Position numbers and translations under genes: made by a program. 64,000 nucleotides of DNA, taken from positions 3,723,262 through 3,787,261 of the forward strand of contig NZ_AP014821.1 of the NCBI RefSeq assembly GCF_001548115.1, given 5' to 3'. The stretch comes from Geminocystis sp. NIES-3709 (GTDB lineage Bacteria > Cyanobacteriota > Cyanobacteriia > Cyanobacteriales > Cyanobacteriaceae). Under the pieces are notes generated by a model. It ran no database searches and was not told where the DNA came from. It saw nothing but the letters and a program-made list of their open reading frames with translations. Below are positions 49,494-58,992 of this stretch, in pieces (positions within the stretch are counted from its first letter, which is position 1; the number at the start of each line of letters is the position of its first letter).

Positions 49494-49650
49494 CCTAAGA
49501 GGTATCTAAATTTAGTGGTAAAAGAGAGAATATTTAAGTTAATAGGAGATAGTAGGAGAGATTAACTTAAACTATTTCCAAATTTATTTGATTTCTATTA
49601 CTATTACTATTACTGTATTTTAGAATCAAGACTCGTTGTTTTTTTGTTGA

Positions 49651-52509
49651 TTAATTTTTATTCCTAATATCTAAGAAGTTGTTCAAAATAGACTCTAATT
49701 TTGCTAACTTAATTGGTTTGGGTAAATAGTCTTTCATGCCCACATCTTGGCAAATTTTTTTATTCTCATCGTCATCATGGGCAGTCATGGCTATAATTAT
49801 CGGTAAGTGTTCTGATGGTAGAATTTCATGAACTTTTTTTGTAGCAGTGATACCATCCATTTCGGGCATTTCTACATCCATAAAAATAATATCATAGGGT
49901 TTCATCTCGATCGAGTTTAAAACTTCTTTCCCATTGTTAGCAATATCTGCTGAATAACCTAACTTTTTCAGGAAATTTAAAATTAATTTTTGGTTGACTC
50001 TGTTATCTTCTGCCACTAAAATTTTTATTTCTTGAGATGACATTTTTTTTGTTTCCGTTAACTTTTCAACTGTTTTATTTAAAAGGGTAACAGGATTTTC
50101 TGAGGTTGATTCATAAATATATTCCAAAGACAAAAACTCTTGCAATTTCTCAAATATAATTGCCGTCACAAAGGGTTTACTCACAATATCATCACATCCA
50201 GAATATAAAATATCGTCTTTTTGTTCTATAAAAGCATGAGCAGTTAATGCTATGATTACAGGACAATAAGGGGAGTTGCGATAAGTTTCACGAATCAGTT
50301 TTGTCGCCTCATAACCATCCATTTCCGGCATACCTATATCCATCCAAATTAGATGAGGTTGCCAAATGTTTGTCACTTCGACAGCTTCTCTACCATTAAC
50401 GGCTTCTTTAATATCAAAATTTAAAGGTTTTAATAATTTGCGTAATAGTAAACGATTTGGCTCATGATCATCCACTATTAAAATACGATAAATAGGAGTA
50501 TTAGGTGCTAAACTAACTATTTTTTGACTAGCTAAAATTTTTCGATCGTGCAAAGAACAAACAGGAATAAAATTAATAGTAAAGTGAAATATTGTACCTT
50601 GATTCAATTCACTTTCTACTTGCATTTCTCCTCCCATTAATTGGGCAAATTGACGAGAAATTAATAAGCCTAAACCTGTACCTTGTTTTGATTTAATACC
50701 AGATTCTGTTTGAAAAAAAGGAGTAAAAAGTTTTGCTAACTCTTCTGTTTTCATTCCCACACCTGTATCTTTTACAGCAAAATAAAGTTGATTTTCTTTA
50801 ACTAACTTTGCCATAAGAGTTATACTTCCTCTTTTTGTAAATTTAAGAGAATTACTAATTAAGTTCAATAAAATTTGTCTAAGTTTACTCTCATCACTAA
50901 TAATAAATGAAGGTACATTATCTTCTATATTAAAAATCAAATCTATCTTTTTTTCTGTCGCTTTTATTTGCAACATAGATTTTAAAGAGTATAGTAATTC
51001 ATGAAGATTAAATGCACTTTGATTAAAATTAATTTGTCCTGCTTCAATTTTTGATAATTCTAATACTTCATTAATTAAGGATAATAAATGTTCTCCACTA
51101 TGAATAATAATGTTAAGATTATCTCTATTCTCTAAACTTAAATTATTATCATCTTTCATAAGTTGAGAAAAACCTAAAATTGCATTTAAGGGAGTCCGTA
51201 ATTCATGACTCATATTTGATAAAAAAATACTCTTAGCTTGATTAGCTTTTTCAGCAGATTCTTTGGCTAAATTTAATTCTTTTGTTCGAGATAATATTTT
51301 TTCTTCTAATTCTTGATTAATTTTTTTTAGCTTATTTTCTTGACTAATTAAAGTATGAACTAAATCTGATAAACTAGAAGATAATAAAAGAATTTCATTT
51401 CTTCCTTGATAAAAAGAATTATTAGTCAGATTATTTGCTAAAGATACGGAGAGATTTCCTTTGCGAATTTGATCAGCTTCATAAGCAATATTCAGTAAAG
51501 GTTTAGTCATTTGTTGTGCAATTTTCCATCCTATCCATGAAAAAATTGTAGCCAATATTAATCCCCAAATTAAAATTTTTCTTTGCAAATCATCAGCAGG
51601 TTTAAAAGCAATAGCAGTGGGTTGTTTTACAAGAATATGCCATCCCAATCCGGTATAAGTTAAATAACCTTTATCTCGATGATGACTGATTAAATACTCT
51701 ATTCCTTCAAAATTTTTTCTTTGAAATAAAGATATAGGTTTATTTAATTTTATATCAGGAATAATATTATCAATATTTTCTCCTTCTAGTTTTTCTTCCG
51801 AATCAAAGATAATTTTGCCTTTTTTATCAAGGATTAAAATTGCGATGCGTTTATCTTTAGGAATATTTATCATTAGGGTATTGCTGGTATCTTCTATCCA
51901 TTGCCAACTAAGATGAGCTCCTAAAACCCCGATTAATTCATCTTTGGTGTTATATACTGGATGTGCTATATCTAAAAACCTTAAAGGTTCACCATTGGGA
52001 AGAGGTGGTAATTTGTTGGCGAGTAATTTAGCTAGATGCACATCTCCGATAAAACTTTCTTTTAAACCACCAGTAAACCAAGGACGCTGACTGACATTTT
52101 CTCCTTGTAAAATACTTTGGGTACTAACTTCTATTTTTCCCTCAGTATCAGCAAAGCCTATCCAAGCATAACCTTCATAACTTTTCTGTAATGTTTCTAA
52201 CAAAAAACGACGATTATTTTTATATTGCCCTTCTTCACGAAATTCTGATAATATAGACATATTGCGAATATCAGTAAAACGACGGTGCATTAGTCGATCG
52301 AAGGTATTAACTAATTCACTGCTGATTTGTTGTAATAATAAGCCTTGATCTTCTTCTACTTTATTTCTCACAGATTCAGAAACAATAAAACTAAATAAAA
52401 TAGACAGAAAAAAAATCGTCACCCCAAAAGAGAATCCTAATTTTTCTTTGAGAGTAAGATTAAGTGAAAATTTATCTAGTTTTGTCTTTAGAAAAGTAAG
52501 AAAATACAT
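49651..52509 (-). CDS. Membrane hybrid histidine kinase: Cache-HAMP-HisKA-HATPase-REC-REC
   Basis: 952 residues from the ATG at 52509 (a TTG lies one codon earlier). TM1 at about 27-45 and TM2 at about 312-330 enclose a periplasmic double Cache sensor ([28 protein letters not shown]). HAMP and a coiled coil follow, HisKA with His435 ([15 protein letters not shown]), HATPase with GTGLGL, and two receivers (Asp in [13 protein letters not shown] and [12 protein letters not shown]). Cache domains bind small extracellular molecules. No output regulator is adjacent. Confidence 0.92.
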   Translation of the reverse strand: MYFLTFLKTKLDKFSLNLTLKEKLGFSFGVTIFFLSILFSFIVSESVRNKVEEDQGLLLQQISSELVNTFDRLMHRRFTDIRNMSILSEFREEGQYKNNRRFLLETLQKSYEGYAWIGFADTEGKIEVSTQSILQGENVSQRPWFTGGLKESFIGDVHLAKLLANKLPPLPNGEPLRFLDIAHPVYNTKDELIGVLGAHLSWQWIEDTSNTLMINIPKDKRIAILILDKKGKIIFDSEEKLEGENIDNIIPDIKLNKPISLFQRKNFEGIEYLISHHRDKGYLTYTGLGWHILVKQPTAIAFKPADDLQRKILIWGLILATIFSWIGWKIAQQMTKPLLNIAYEADQIRKGNLSVSLANNLTNNSFYQGRNEILLLSSSLSDLVHTLISQENKLKKINQELEEKILSRTKELNLAKESAEKANQAKSIFLSNMSHELRTPLNAILGFSQLMKDDNNLSLENRDNLNIIIHSGEHLLSLINEVLELSKIEAGQINFNQSAFNLHELLYSLKSMLQIKATEKKIDLIFNIEDNVPSFIISDESKLRQILLNLISNSLKFTKRGSITLMAKLVKENQLYFAVKDTGVGMKTEELAKLFTPFFQTESGIKSKQGTGLGLLISRQFAQLMGGEMQVESELNQGTIFHFTINFIPVCSLHDRKILASQKIVSLAPNTPIYRILIVDDHEPNRLLLRKLLKPLNFDIKEAVNGREAVEVTNIWQPHLIWMDIGMPEMDGYEATKLIRETYRNSPYCPVIIALTAHAFIEQKDDILYSGCDDIVSKPFVTAIIFEKLQEFLSLEYIYESTSENPVTLLNKTVEKLTETKKMSSQEIKILVAEDNRVNQKLILNFLKKLGYSADIANNGKEVLNSIEMKPYDIIFMDVEMPEMDGITATKKVHEILPSEHLPIIIAMTAHDDDENKKICQDVGMKDYLPKPIKLAKLESILNNFLDIRNKN

Positions 52510-52713
52510 CAAACATAGAAGATATAATATCCTACTATTTTATTCTAGTTGTTCGATCGTGCAACATCAGAAAATTGAGAATTTTAAACTCTCATTGATT
52601 TCTGTTGTAGGTTTTATTTATCGTTGCTTTAGCCGACTTTTGCTATTAGCTGTGTAATCAAGTTGCACAAGGGGTGATCAATTAACACCGAAAACCTAAT
52701 TCCTCATTCTCTG

Positions 52714-54087
52714 TTAAACTTTGACTGCTTCTTTTTCTGTTTCTGGGGAGGATGAAGGATAATATTTATTATTAAAGGATTTATTCATTAGGCTTGTCTC
52801 ACTGATTTCTCCTGTAATTAATCTCGCACCCCTACCACGAGTAAGATAATTCCAACCCCATTGAACCATGACAACTAATTTACTGTCAAATTCAATTAAG
52901 TAGTAAATATGAGCAAATACCCAAACTATCCATGCTATAAACCCTGATAATTTCAGAAATCCCAGATCTACTACGGCATGATTGTCTCCAATTACCGCTA
53001 AACTGCCTTTGTCTTTGTATTCAAAAGGTGGGATGACTTCACCTTTAATTTTTCCTTTGACATATCTAGCCATATATAAACCCTGTGCCATCGCAACGGG
53101 GGCAATACCGGGGAGAGGTTTATTATCTTGATGGGAGAAATTGGCTAAGTCACCAACTACGAAAATATCAGGATGATTTTTGATACTTAAATCTGACTCA
53201 ACTATAATTCTACCAGCTCGATCGGTTTGAGCATTAGTTCTTTTGGCGATCGCATTTGCTAAACTAGAGGCTTTTACCCCCGCCGCCCATAAAATTGTCC
53301 TTGCTTTAATCACATCCTCTTTTTCACCGTGACGAATATTTACCCTACTTTTCTCAATGTTTGTCACCATGCGATTAGTTAAAACTGTTACCCCTAATTT
53401 TTCTAAAGATTCTTGAGCTTTTTGAGATAAATCTTCAGGATAAGGGGGTAGTATCCTATTCATTCCCTCAATCAGCAGAATTTTAGCCTTGGTGGTGTCT
53501 ATTTCCCTAAAATCGTCTTTAATGATCCTATGGGCAATTTCGGCGATCGCACCAGCTAATTCAACGCCTGTAGCGCCACCACCGACAATCACAAAAGTTA
53601 ACCATTCCTCTTTTTCTTGGGGAGATGACACTTTTTCCGCTTCCTCAAACGCAAGGAAGATTTTACGACGAATATCAAGGGCATTTTCGATACTTTTTAA
53701 TCCGGGTGCATCATTTTCCCAATGATCATTACCAAAATAGTGATGACTAACTCCTGTACCAATAATAAGATAATCATAGTCAAGGATACCCTCACGCATA
53801 ATAACCTGTTTTAGCTCAGGTTCAATATCGATAACTTCATCTAAAATAACATGAGTGTTCTTATTTCTACCGACAATTAATCGCAAAGGAGAACAAATTT
53901 CCGCAGGAGATAAACTACCCGTTGCCACCTGATACAAAAGAGGTTGAAAAAGATGAAAATTGCGCTTATCTATGAGAGTTACCTTGACAGGGGCATTTCC
54001 TAACTCTTTAGCCGCATATAAACCGGCAAAACCTCCTCCAACTATTACCACATGAGGCTCATTTGATTGTTGATGAAAATTGTACAT
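52714..54087 (-). CDS. Type II NADH dehydrogenase (NDH-2)
   Basis: A single-subunit flavoprotein that oxidises NADH and reduces plastoquinone without pumping protons. 457 residues from the ATG at 54087; a GTG two codons earlier is also possible, with AGGA spaced 5 bases from it. FAD site VVIVGGGFAGLYAAKELG, NADH site FVIVGGGATGVELAGAI, and VVGDLANF near the second FAD contact. The C-terminal hydrophobic stretch (FIAWIVWVFAHIYYLIEF) anchors it to the membrane. In cyanobacteria such enzymes also act in redox sensing. Confidence 0.93.
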   Translation of the reverse strand: MYNFHQQSNEPHVVIVGGGFAGLYAAKELGNAPVKVTLIDKRNFHLFQPLLYQVATGSLSPAEICSPLRLIVGRNKNTHVILDEVIDIEPELKQVIMREGILDYDYLIIGTGVSHHYFGNDHWENDAPGLKSIENALDIRRKIFLAFEEAEKVSSPQEKEEWLTFVIVGGGATGVELAGAIAEIAHRIIKDDFREIDTTKAKILLIEGMNRILPPYPEDLSQKAQESLEKLGVTVLTNRMVTNIEKSRVNIRHGEKEDVIKARTILWAAGVKASSLANAIAKRTNAQTDRAGRIIVESDLSIKNHPDIFVVGDLANFSHQDNKPLPGIAPVAMAQGLYMARYVKGKIKGEVIPPFEYKDKGSLAVIGDNHAVVDLGFLKLSGFIAWIVWVFAHIYYLIEFDSKLVVMVQWGWNYLTRGRGARLITGEISETSLMNKSFNNKYYPSSSPETEKEAVKV

Positions 54088-54093
54088 ACTCAC

Positions 54094-54394
54094 TTTAATC
54101 CTTTCTAGCTGTTATACAAAGCCCGATCTTAATCGATCGATCAGTAGTAGATTATCGAATTAATCAAAACTTTAGAGTAATAACTCATACATTTCAGTAA
54201 ATAAGCTCAGAGGCATCTAAATTTAGTGTTGATGATAAGCAAGAGGCAAAAAGCCAACAAATAAGAGTTTCATCAATTTATTTTGAAAGATTTTCGAGTT
54301 ATTCCGCAGACTCTACTTAGAAAGATGATGGAAGGCATTTTTTGCATATTAAAATGATATTGACGTTTTAAAAAGTAAGTGTTATAGTAAAGCT
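54094..54394. other. Intergenic region before the MerR-like gene
   Basis: About 300 AT-rich bases between two divergent genes. A TATAGT word 15 bases before the ATG at 54395 may be a -10 box. The 20-base phrase AGAGGCATCTAAATTTAGTG at 54208 has a near copy after mtnA (49498). Nothing else is visible. Confidence 0.4.
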
Positions 54395-55195
54395 ATGGAC
54401 TTAGAAACAATAAAAAACAAGAATAAAAAATGGTCAATTGATGAATTTGTGGAGGTAGCAAATCGGTTATTGCCCCTTTATCTTCCTGATATTAGAGGGA
54501 ATACCAAAGTTACAGAAGAAATTAACATTCGTTTAGTACGAAGTTACACCAGTCAAAAATTGATGGATGAGCCTATTCGTCAAAATCGTTATGCTTTTTA
54601 TACCTATCGTCATCTTTTACAGTTATTATTGGTCAAACGTTTATTAAGTGATGGTATCGGTACAACGGCGATTAATGATTTACTAACTTCAAAAACTAAT
54701 GAGGAGTTAAAAGGTTTATTAATTGGAGGTATTCAGATTCATATTACTACGGCTCATCCTTCCTTAACTCAGACAAGTCAAAAGTTTAGCAGTAATTCAA
54801 CCATCCCAACTAACCAAGATTCTAGCAGTAATTCCGCTTTAGACTTTCTCGCTGATTTAAAAGGGAAAAGAAGTCAATCACCCTCAACTCTGACAGGAGA
54901 AACAAAACGAAATAAATTTAACTCATCTAATCCGAACAAGAATACTATGTCTGCATCAAGTGATGACGATAATGAGGGTATGTCTGCGTTGAATGAGGGA
55001 TTTGATCAGGATAGTAATGTCTCTCGCAGTTCACAGGTTTCATCTATGGGTGATAAGGAAGAAAATTGGACTCGTTTAAGGGTTTTAGATGGCTTGGAAT
55101 TACATATTCGTGATGATTTTATTTATCCCAATAGTATCAAGGAGCGAGAGTCTTTAATACAACTTTTCGGCAATATTTTCAGTAAGCGGTGCTGA
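54395..55195 (+). CDS. MerR-like transcription factor with long disordered tail
   Basis: 266 residues. The N-terminal 110 form a MerR-type winged helix (SIDEFVEVANRLLPLYL, RYAFYTYRHLLQLLLVKRLL, GIGTTAINDLL). Residues 125-220 are Ser/Asn/Asp-rich and probably disordered; a short folded segment (WTRLRVLDGLELHIRDDF) closes it. The last two codons and the stop come from a 30-bp dispersed repeat (55189), so the original C-terminus was changed. The VWA gene follows by 219 bp, an arrangement that suggests joint control. Confidence 0.72.
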   Translation: MDLETIKNKNKKWSIDEFVEVANRLLPLYLPDIRGNTKVTEEINIRLVRSYTSQKLMDEPIRQNRYAFYTYRHLLQLLLVKRLLSDGIGTTAINDLLTSKTNEELKGLLIGGIQIHITTAHPSLTQTSQKFSSNSTIPTNQDSSSNSALDFLADLKGKRSQSPSTLTGETKRNKFNSSNPNKNTMSASSDDDNEGMSALNEGFDQDSNVSRSSQVSSMGDKEENWTRLRVLDGLELHIRDDFIYPNSIKERESLIQLFGNIFSKRC

Positions 55196-55218
55196 AAAAG
55201 TCTTTTCGTGAGGGTAGG
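55189..55218. repeat. 30-bp dispersed repeat, copy 2, at the MerR-like stop codon
   Basis: Matches 21754-21783 in 28 of 30 positions. It supplies the codons for the last Cys and the TGA stop of the gene before it. Confidence 0.7.
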
Positions 55219-55414
55219 CAATAAGCAAGAGTTTTAATAATTTTCATCGTTAAGATTTGAGTTTATAAACGGATGAGACGTCTCCAGTTTTTTACTTAAA
55301 ATTGCTAAAACTGCGGATTTTTTTGTTAATGTATTATGTCTCATCTCTTGATTTTAGACGCCTTTTGACTCCCGACAGCAAAACCTAAGTAAATTTTTCA
55401 TTCATGAGACAATT

Positions 55415-56653
55415 ATGAGCAATGTTAAGCCTCAAGTGCAATTTATCTGTTTAAGGGATGCTATTTCATCGGATAGCGTAACGAATCTCGATGTGATTGT
55501 GAGAATCACTGTGCCTGAAATCCCGACTAATCGACAACGCCCGACTCTTAATTTAGGGTTGGTAATCGATCGATCGGGCTCAATGGGTGGTGATAAAATT
55601 AAGTATGCCCGTCAAGCGGCTATCTATGCAGTGCAACAATTATCGGAGTCGGACAGAATCAGTGTTACCATCTATGATGATCAAGTAGAAGTTATTATTC
55701 CCTCTCAAAAAGCCACTGACAAACAGAATATCATTAATCGAATTAATAGTATCACTCCTCGCAATATGACGGCGTTGTATGATGGTTGGTTAGAAGGGGC
55801 GACTCAGGTGAGTAAATATCTGCAACCCGAACATTTAAACCGTGTGATTCTCTTATCCGATGGCTTGGCAAATGTGGGAGAAACGAATCCTGATGTGATT
55901 GGAAATGACGTTAATGGGTTGAGTAAACGGGGTGTTAGCACTACGACAATGGGCATTGGCGATGATTTTAATGAGGATTTGATGCAAGGAATGGCTTTAT
56001 CTGGGGATGGTAATTATTACTTTATCCAAAATCCAGATCAGTTACCAAGTATCTTCAATACTGAGTTACAGGGGATTATGGCAACCATTGGGCAAAAAGT
56101 CAGTTTAGGCATTAAATCTTTTTCTCCTGTGGAATTGGTGGATGTGTTTAATGATTTGGAAAAAACCGAATATGGGCGTTATAAATTACCGAATCTCATG
56201 GCAGGAAATCAAGTTGATGTGGTATTGCGGTTAAAAGTGCCTCCCATGTCAGAATCAGCACCTCTTATCAAATTCCGATTAGCCTATGATGACAGTGAAA
56301 CCCAGTCAAGAAAAGTATCTAATCATCAGTTACAGTTGCCTGTAGTTAACTCTGCTCAGTTGAATAATTATCCTTTTAATGAGGAGGTAAAGGCAAAAGT
56401 TGCTCAGTTAATGGCTTCACGGGCAAAAGAAGAAGCGGTAAGAAGTCTTGATAGAGGTGATATACGGGGTACAAGAGAGCGTTTACAGGAGGCAAAAGAA
56501 GAAATGATGGCTTCTGGGGTAGCGTTTGATTTCATAGCACCTCAAATGGCGGAAATGGATGATTTATTGGTGGATTTAGAAAGGGGTGAAAGTAAATCCA
56601 TGAGGAAAAAAGCCCAATATCAAAATTATAACCAACGCCGTAGCCGTCCATAA
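55415..56653 (+). CDS. von Willebrand factor A domain protein
   Basis: 412 residues. The metal-ion-dependent adhesion site is complete: DRSGS near residue 52, Thr in MTALYDG, Asp in LLSDGLANVG. The VWA core runs to about 220; a beta-rich region then a helical, basic tail (about 325-412) follow. No signal peptide, so it acts in the cytosol. VWA proteins of this type often work with ATPases or as scaffolds. The MerR-like gene lies upstream. Confidence 0.85.
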   Translation: MSNVKPQVQFICLRDAISSDSVTNLDVIVRITVPEIPTNRQRPTLNLGLVIDRSGSMGGDKIKYARQAAIYAVQQLSESDRISVTIYDDQVEVIIPSQKATDKQNIINRINSITPRNMTALYDGWLEGATQVSKYLQPEHLNRVILLSDGLANVGETNPDVIGNDVNGLSKRGVSTTTMGIGDDFNEDLMQGMALSGDGNYYFIQNPDQLPSIFNTELQGIMATIGQKVSLGIKSFSPVELVDVFNDLEKTEYGRYKLPNLMAGNQVDVVLRLKVPPMSESAPLIKFRLAYDDSETQSRKVSNHQLQLPVVNSAQLNNYPFNEEVKAKVAQLMASRAKEEAVRSLDRGDIRGTRERLQEAKEEMMASGVAFDFIAPQMAEMDDLLVDLERGESKSMRKKAQYQNYNQRRSRP

Positions 56654-56658
56654 AGTTC

Positions 56659-56706
56659 GATCGCACAGCGTGCCTTTGGCATCGTACTAAGCCCTTCGGG
56701 GCTTCA
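56659..56706. repeat. Palindromic repeat and stem-loop after the VWA gene
   Basis: GATCGCACAGCG followed by GCCTTTGGC (56659-56684) belongs to the same design as the insert in the IS5 transposase. Right after it, AAGCCC-TTCG-GGGCTT (56689-56704) is a perfect hairpin with a TTCG loop but no T-run. Confidence 0.6.
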
Positions 56707-56730
56707 TCAATAAAAATATTAAGGGCAAAC

Positions 56731-56767
56731 TGCATAAATCTTCAAAATGAATAGTATAAGTAAGTAG
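56731..56767. repeat. Leader repeat, copy 1
   Basis: About 37 bases (TGCATAAAT..TCAAAATGAATAG..) recur at 57299-57336 with few differences. In this copy the ATG opens only a six-codon frame (MNSISK). Confidence 0.65.
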
Positions 56768-56791
56768 AACTAAAATGGAGATGTTAATATC

Positions 56792-57271
56792 ATGATTAAT
56801 TTGGAACGTCTTTTATGGACAAAAAATGTTAGGCCTAGTAATGTTACATGGGCTTATATGGAGTATGGAGTCGGACAACTATTCAAATTAGGATGGAAAG
56901 ACAAACAAGACAACGCCGATTATTTTAATGCCGATCGACCCGTAAGAAATGATTTAATTTTACTGAGACAACATGGTTATGTAAGCCACTTAGTGAAAGT
57001 GTTAAATCGTCAACCTGAATATGAAGATTTTAAAGGCAATCCTATCATCTATCGTATTGTGGAAATTGTTTGGAAAATCGATAGTATTGAATCTCCCTCG
57101 GAAAATTATAAAGCGGATAAAGTTTTTGATTTTCCAGAAGTTCTTAAGTTTATGGGTGGCAATACAATGAAATTAGAAGAGTTACCTACTTTTAAAGAGG
57201 CGTGGAATCATAGAGGAGGTATATCAGCATTTCAAAGTCATATTCAGTCACAATTACAGCTAGTAGCTTAA
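56792..57271 (+). CDS. Hypothetical protein (159 aa) in the MerR-VWA row
   Basis: I do not recognise the family. The sequence is mixed alpha/beta with aromatic residues (TWAYMEYGVGQLFKLGWKD, RNDLILLRQHGYVSHLVKVL, YRIVEIVWKID); the pattern of strands recalls small PUA-like or EVE-like nucleic-acid-binding folds, a weak impression only. No signal peptide. GGAG lies 13 bases before the ATG. It follows the VWA gene by 138 bp. Confidence 0.7.
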   Translation: MINLERLLWTKNVRPSNVTWAYMEYGVGQLFKLGWKDKQDNADYFNADRPVRNDLILLRQHGYVSHLVKVLNRQPEYEDFKGNPIIYRIVEIVWKIDSIESPSENYKADKVFDFPEVLKFMGGNTMKLEELPTFKEAWNHRGGISAFQSHIQSQLQLVA

Positions 57272-57298
57272 CACCTTGAATAAATATTAACGACATAG

Positions 57299-57336
57299 TG
57301 CATAAATTATCAAAATGAATAGAGTAAATAAGCAAG
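57299..57336. repeat. Leader repeat, copy 2
   Basis: Near copy of 56731-56767. Here its ATG continues into a 210-codon frame. Confidence 0.65.
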
Positions 57337-57947
57337 ATTATATTTGTACTGCAAAGAAATCACCCAACAACTGTAAAAGCAAAACAGGTTCTCTGGATAA
57401 AAGTAGTCTAAAATTTTTAGTCGATAAATATATGGATGAATATAGAGATTGTTACAAACAGGAAGATCAATGGTGGGGAGACAAAACTTTAAGTTGGGAA
57501 AAAGCAATAGAAACGGCTTGGAAGTCTCGTTTTGCCAACGGGAAAATGCACCCTCATCAGTATCGGGTTGGCGAAAAGAAACTCGACAAAGGTCTTCAAG
57601 TTTGTTTGAGACATAACAGAAAATGTGACAGTTTCAATGACTTTCACGATATTTATTGTTGGATCGAGTCCATTTGCAAAAATACTGACGGTATTGGCTC
57701 TCTTACAACCTATGACATTGCCCGAAGATTAGGAGCATGGTTGGGTAAGCAACCTGAAATAGTTTATCTACACGCTGGATCGATGAAAGGTGCAAAGAAA
57801 TTGGGTATTAAAGGCGAGACAGTCTCTTTAAATGATTTTCCACCAGAGATTCAAGAATTAGGGGCTACTCATGCCGAGAACTTTCTCTGTATTTATAAAG
57901 AAAGATTGTCTGTAGTTATTTCTGATTCGTATGTTAACCGATGCTAA
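57315..57947 (+). CDS. Hypothetical protein (210 aa) in the MerR-VWA row
   Basis: Not recognised. The middle is rich in Trp, His and Cys (DQWWGDKTLSWEKAIETAW, CLRHNRKC, FHDIYCWIESICKNT), and the C-terminal part (LTTYDIARRLGAWLG, IVYLHAGSMKGAKKLGI) looks enzyme-like. The first ATG lies inside a duplicated leader without a clear ribosome site, so the true start may be later, for example the Met of DKYMDEYRD. It follows the 159-residue gene by 43 bp. Confidence 0.7.
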   Translation: MNRVNKQDYICTAKKSPNNCKSKTGSLDKSSLKFLVDKYMDEYRDCYKQEDQWWGDKTLSWEKAIETAWKSRFANGKMHPHQYRVGEKKLDKGLQVCLRHNRKCDSFNDFHDIYCWIESICKNTDGIGSLTTYDIARRLGAWLGKQPEIVYLHAGSMKGAKKLGIKGETVSLNDFPPEIQELGATHAENFLCIYKERLSVVISDSYVNRC

Positions 57948-58128
57948 TTTGGAGGGGATTATTGTTATCCATGAAAATACCACAATAGAAATCCCTGAAG
58001 AATAGTATTTTGGAGGTAATCGACTTTTATGGGAGGATGTTGGATCGAGTTTTTGGGGTAGAGTTCGATCGAGCTTTGATTTTATATATAATAAACTTAG
58101 TTTTTAATGGTCAAGAGGAAAAACTACA

Positions 58129-58347
58129 ATGTCACAAACCATCCAGTTTGGTCAAATTTTAGAGATGATTGATTATCTTTCTCTGGATGAACAAGATGAC
58201 TTAATCAATATTATTCGACATAGACAAATTGAGAAAAGACGAGAAGAAATTGCTCGAAATATTACTCAAGCCCGTCAAGATTATCAACAAGGAGACGTAT
58301 TTCGAGGAGATGTTGATGATATTATTGCTGAATTGAATAATGACTAA
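58129..58347 (+). CDS. Antitoxin of a RelE/YafQ-type toxin-antitoxin pair
   Basis: 72 residues, acidic and helical (LEMIDYLSLDEQDDLINIIR..., ending GDVDDIIAELNND). Small proteins with this layout precede RelE-type toxins in cyanobacteria. The stop overlaps the toxin start region (toxin ATG at 58340). AAGAGGAA precedes the ATG. The antitoxin is intact although its toxin is broken. Confidence 0.75.
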   Translation: MSQTIQFGQILEMIDYLSLDEQDDLINIIRHRQIEKRREEIARNITQARQDYQQGDVFRGDVDDIIAELNND

Positions 58348-58624
58348 ATTAATCCTCACCCCATCTTTTAAACGAGCTTTTAAAACTGTTATTAAAAGAA
58401 AACCAGAGTTAAAGCCTAAAATAGAATTGAAATTAAAATTACTAGCGGATAATCCTTATAATCCTATATTACGCACTCACAAATTGAAAGGAAGATTATC
58501 AGGGGCTTAGGCTTGTAACGTTGAATATGATTGTCGTATTGTATTTTGTTTTGAGCATAATCAAGAAACCTTAGAAGAAGAAATTAATTTAATTGATATT
58601 GGGACTCATGATGAGGTTTATTAG
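58340..58624 (+). pseudogene. RelE/YafQ-type toxin with an internal stop
   Basis: 94 residues would be made (MTKLILTPSFKRAFKTVIKR...), but a TAG at 58508-58510 stands where relatives have Trp (LSG-W-AC). The frame then continues as ACNVEYDCRIVFCFEHN and ends LIDIGTHDEVY, the normal toxin tail. A single G-to-A change explains it. The N-terminal half alone lacks the active site. Confidence 0.8.
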
Positions 58625-58992
58625 TTACGATCGCATTTTTGTAGGGAGAGTTCGATCGACTTTGTGGGGTAGATTTCGATGTACCTAAAAAAATGATAAA
58701 ATATTAGCACTAAGTGAAACTTGTAAGTATCAAAATATAGATAAGATGAAAACCAGCTTTTAGTGATTTAAGGGTGTTGATTTAAGGTTCGATCGCATTT
58801 CGTAAGAAAACTAAGTTTCTGGTATCCTAAAAATAAATCTGTAAGGAAAAAAGACAATGAATATCAAAGTTATTGTTTGGCAAAAAAATGATGTTTCCTG
58901 TGCTTTGGTATTTTAAAAGATATTCTTAAAAATACGGGATTCACTGAAGATGATATTTAAAAAGCGATCGTACAATCAATTTTAACGTTTAA
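58625..58992. other. Decayed HicAB-like remnant region
   Basis: At 58857-58916 a 19-codon frame MNIKVIVWQKNDVSCALVF looks like the beginning of a HicB-type antitoxin. At 58918-58959 DILKNTGFTEDDI resembles the end of a HicA toxin. Around them lie repeated GTTCGATCG words. No working gene is visible in these 370 bases. Confidence 0.35.

Noticed and set aside
49590-49616. ATTACT tandem repeat after mtnA
   Set aside because: A short low-complexity hexamer run in AT-rich DNA, without further signal.
52448-52657. Plus-strand frame of 69 codons at the start of the Cache kinase
   Set aside because: It overlaps the kinase N-terminus in antisense and has no family-like pattern.
58058-58690. Repeated words GTAGAGTTCGATCGA around the toxin gene as a regulatory array
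   Set aside because: The words vary in spacing and sequence and contain the common cyanobacterial CGATCG motif, so chance or HIP-like bias is enough.
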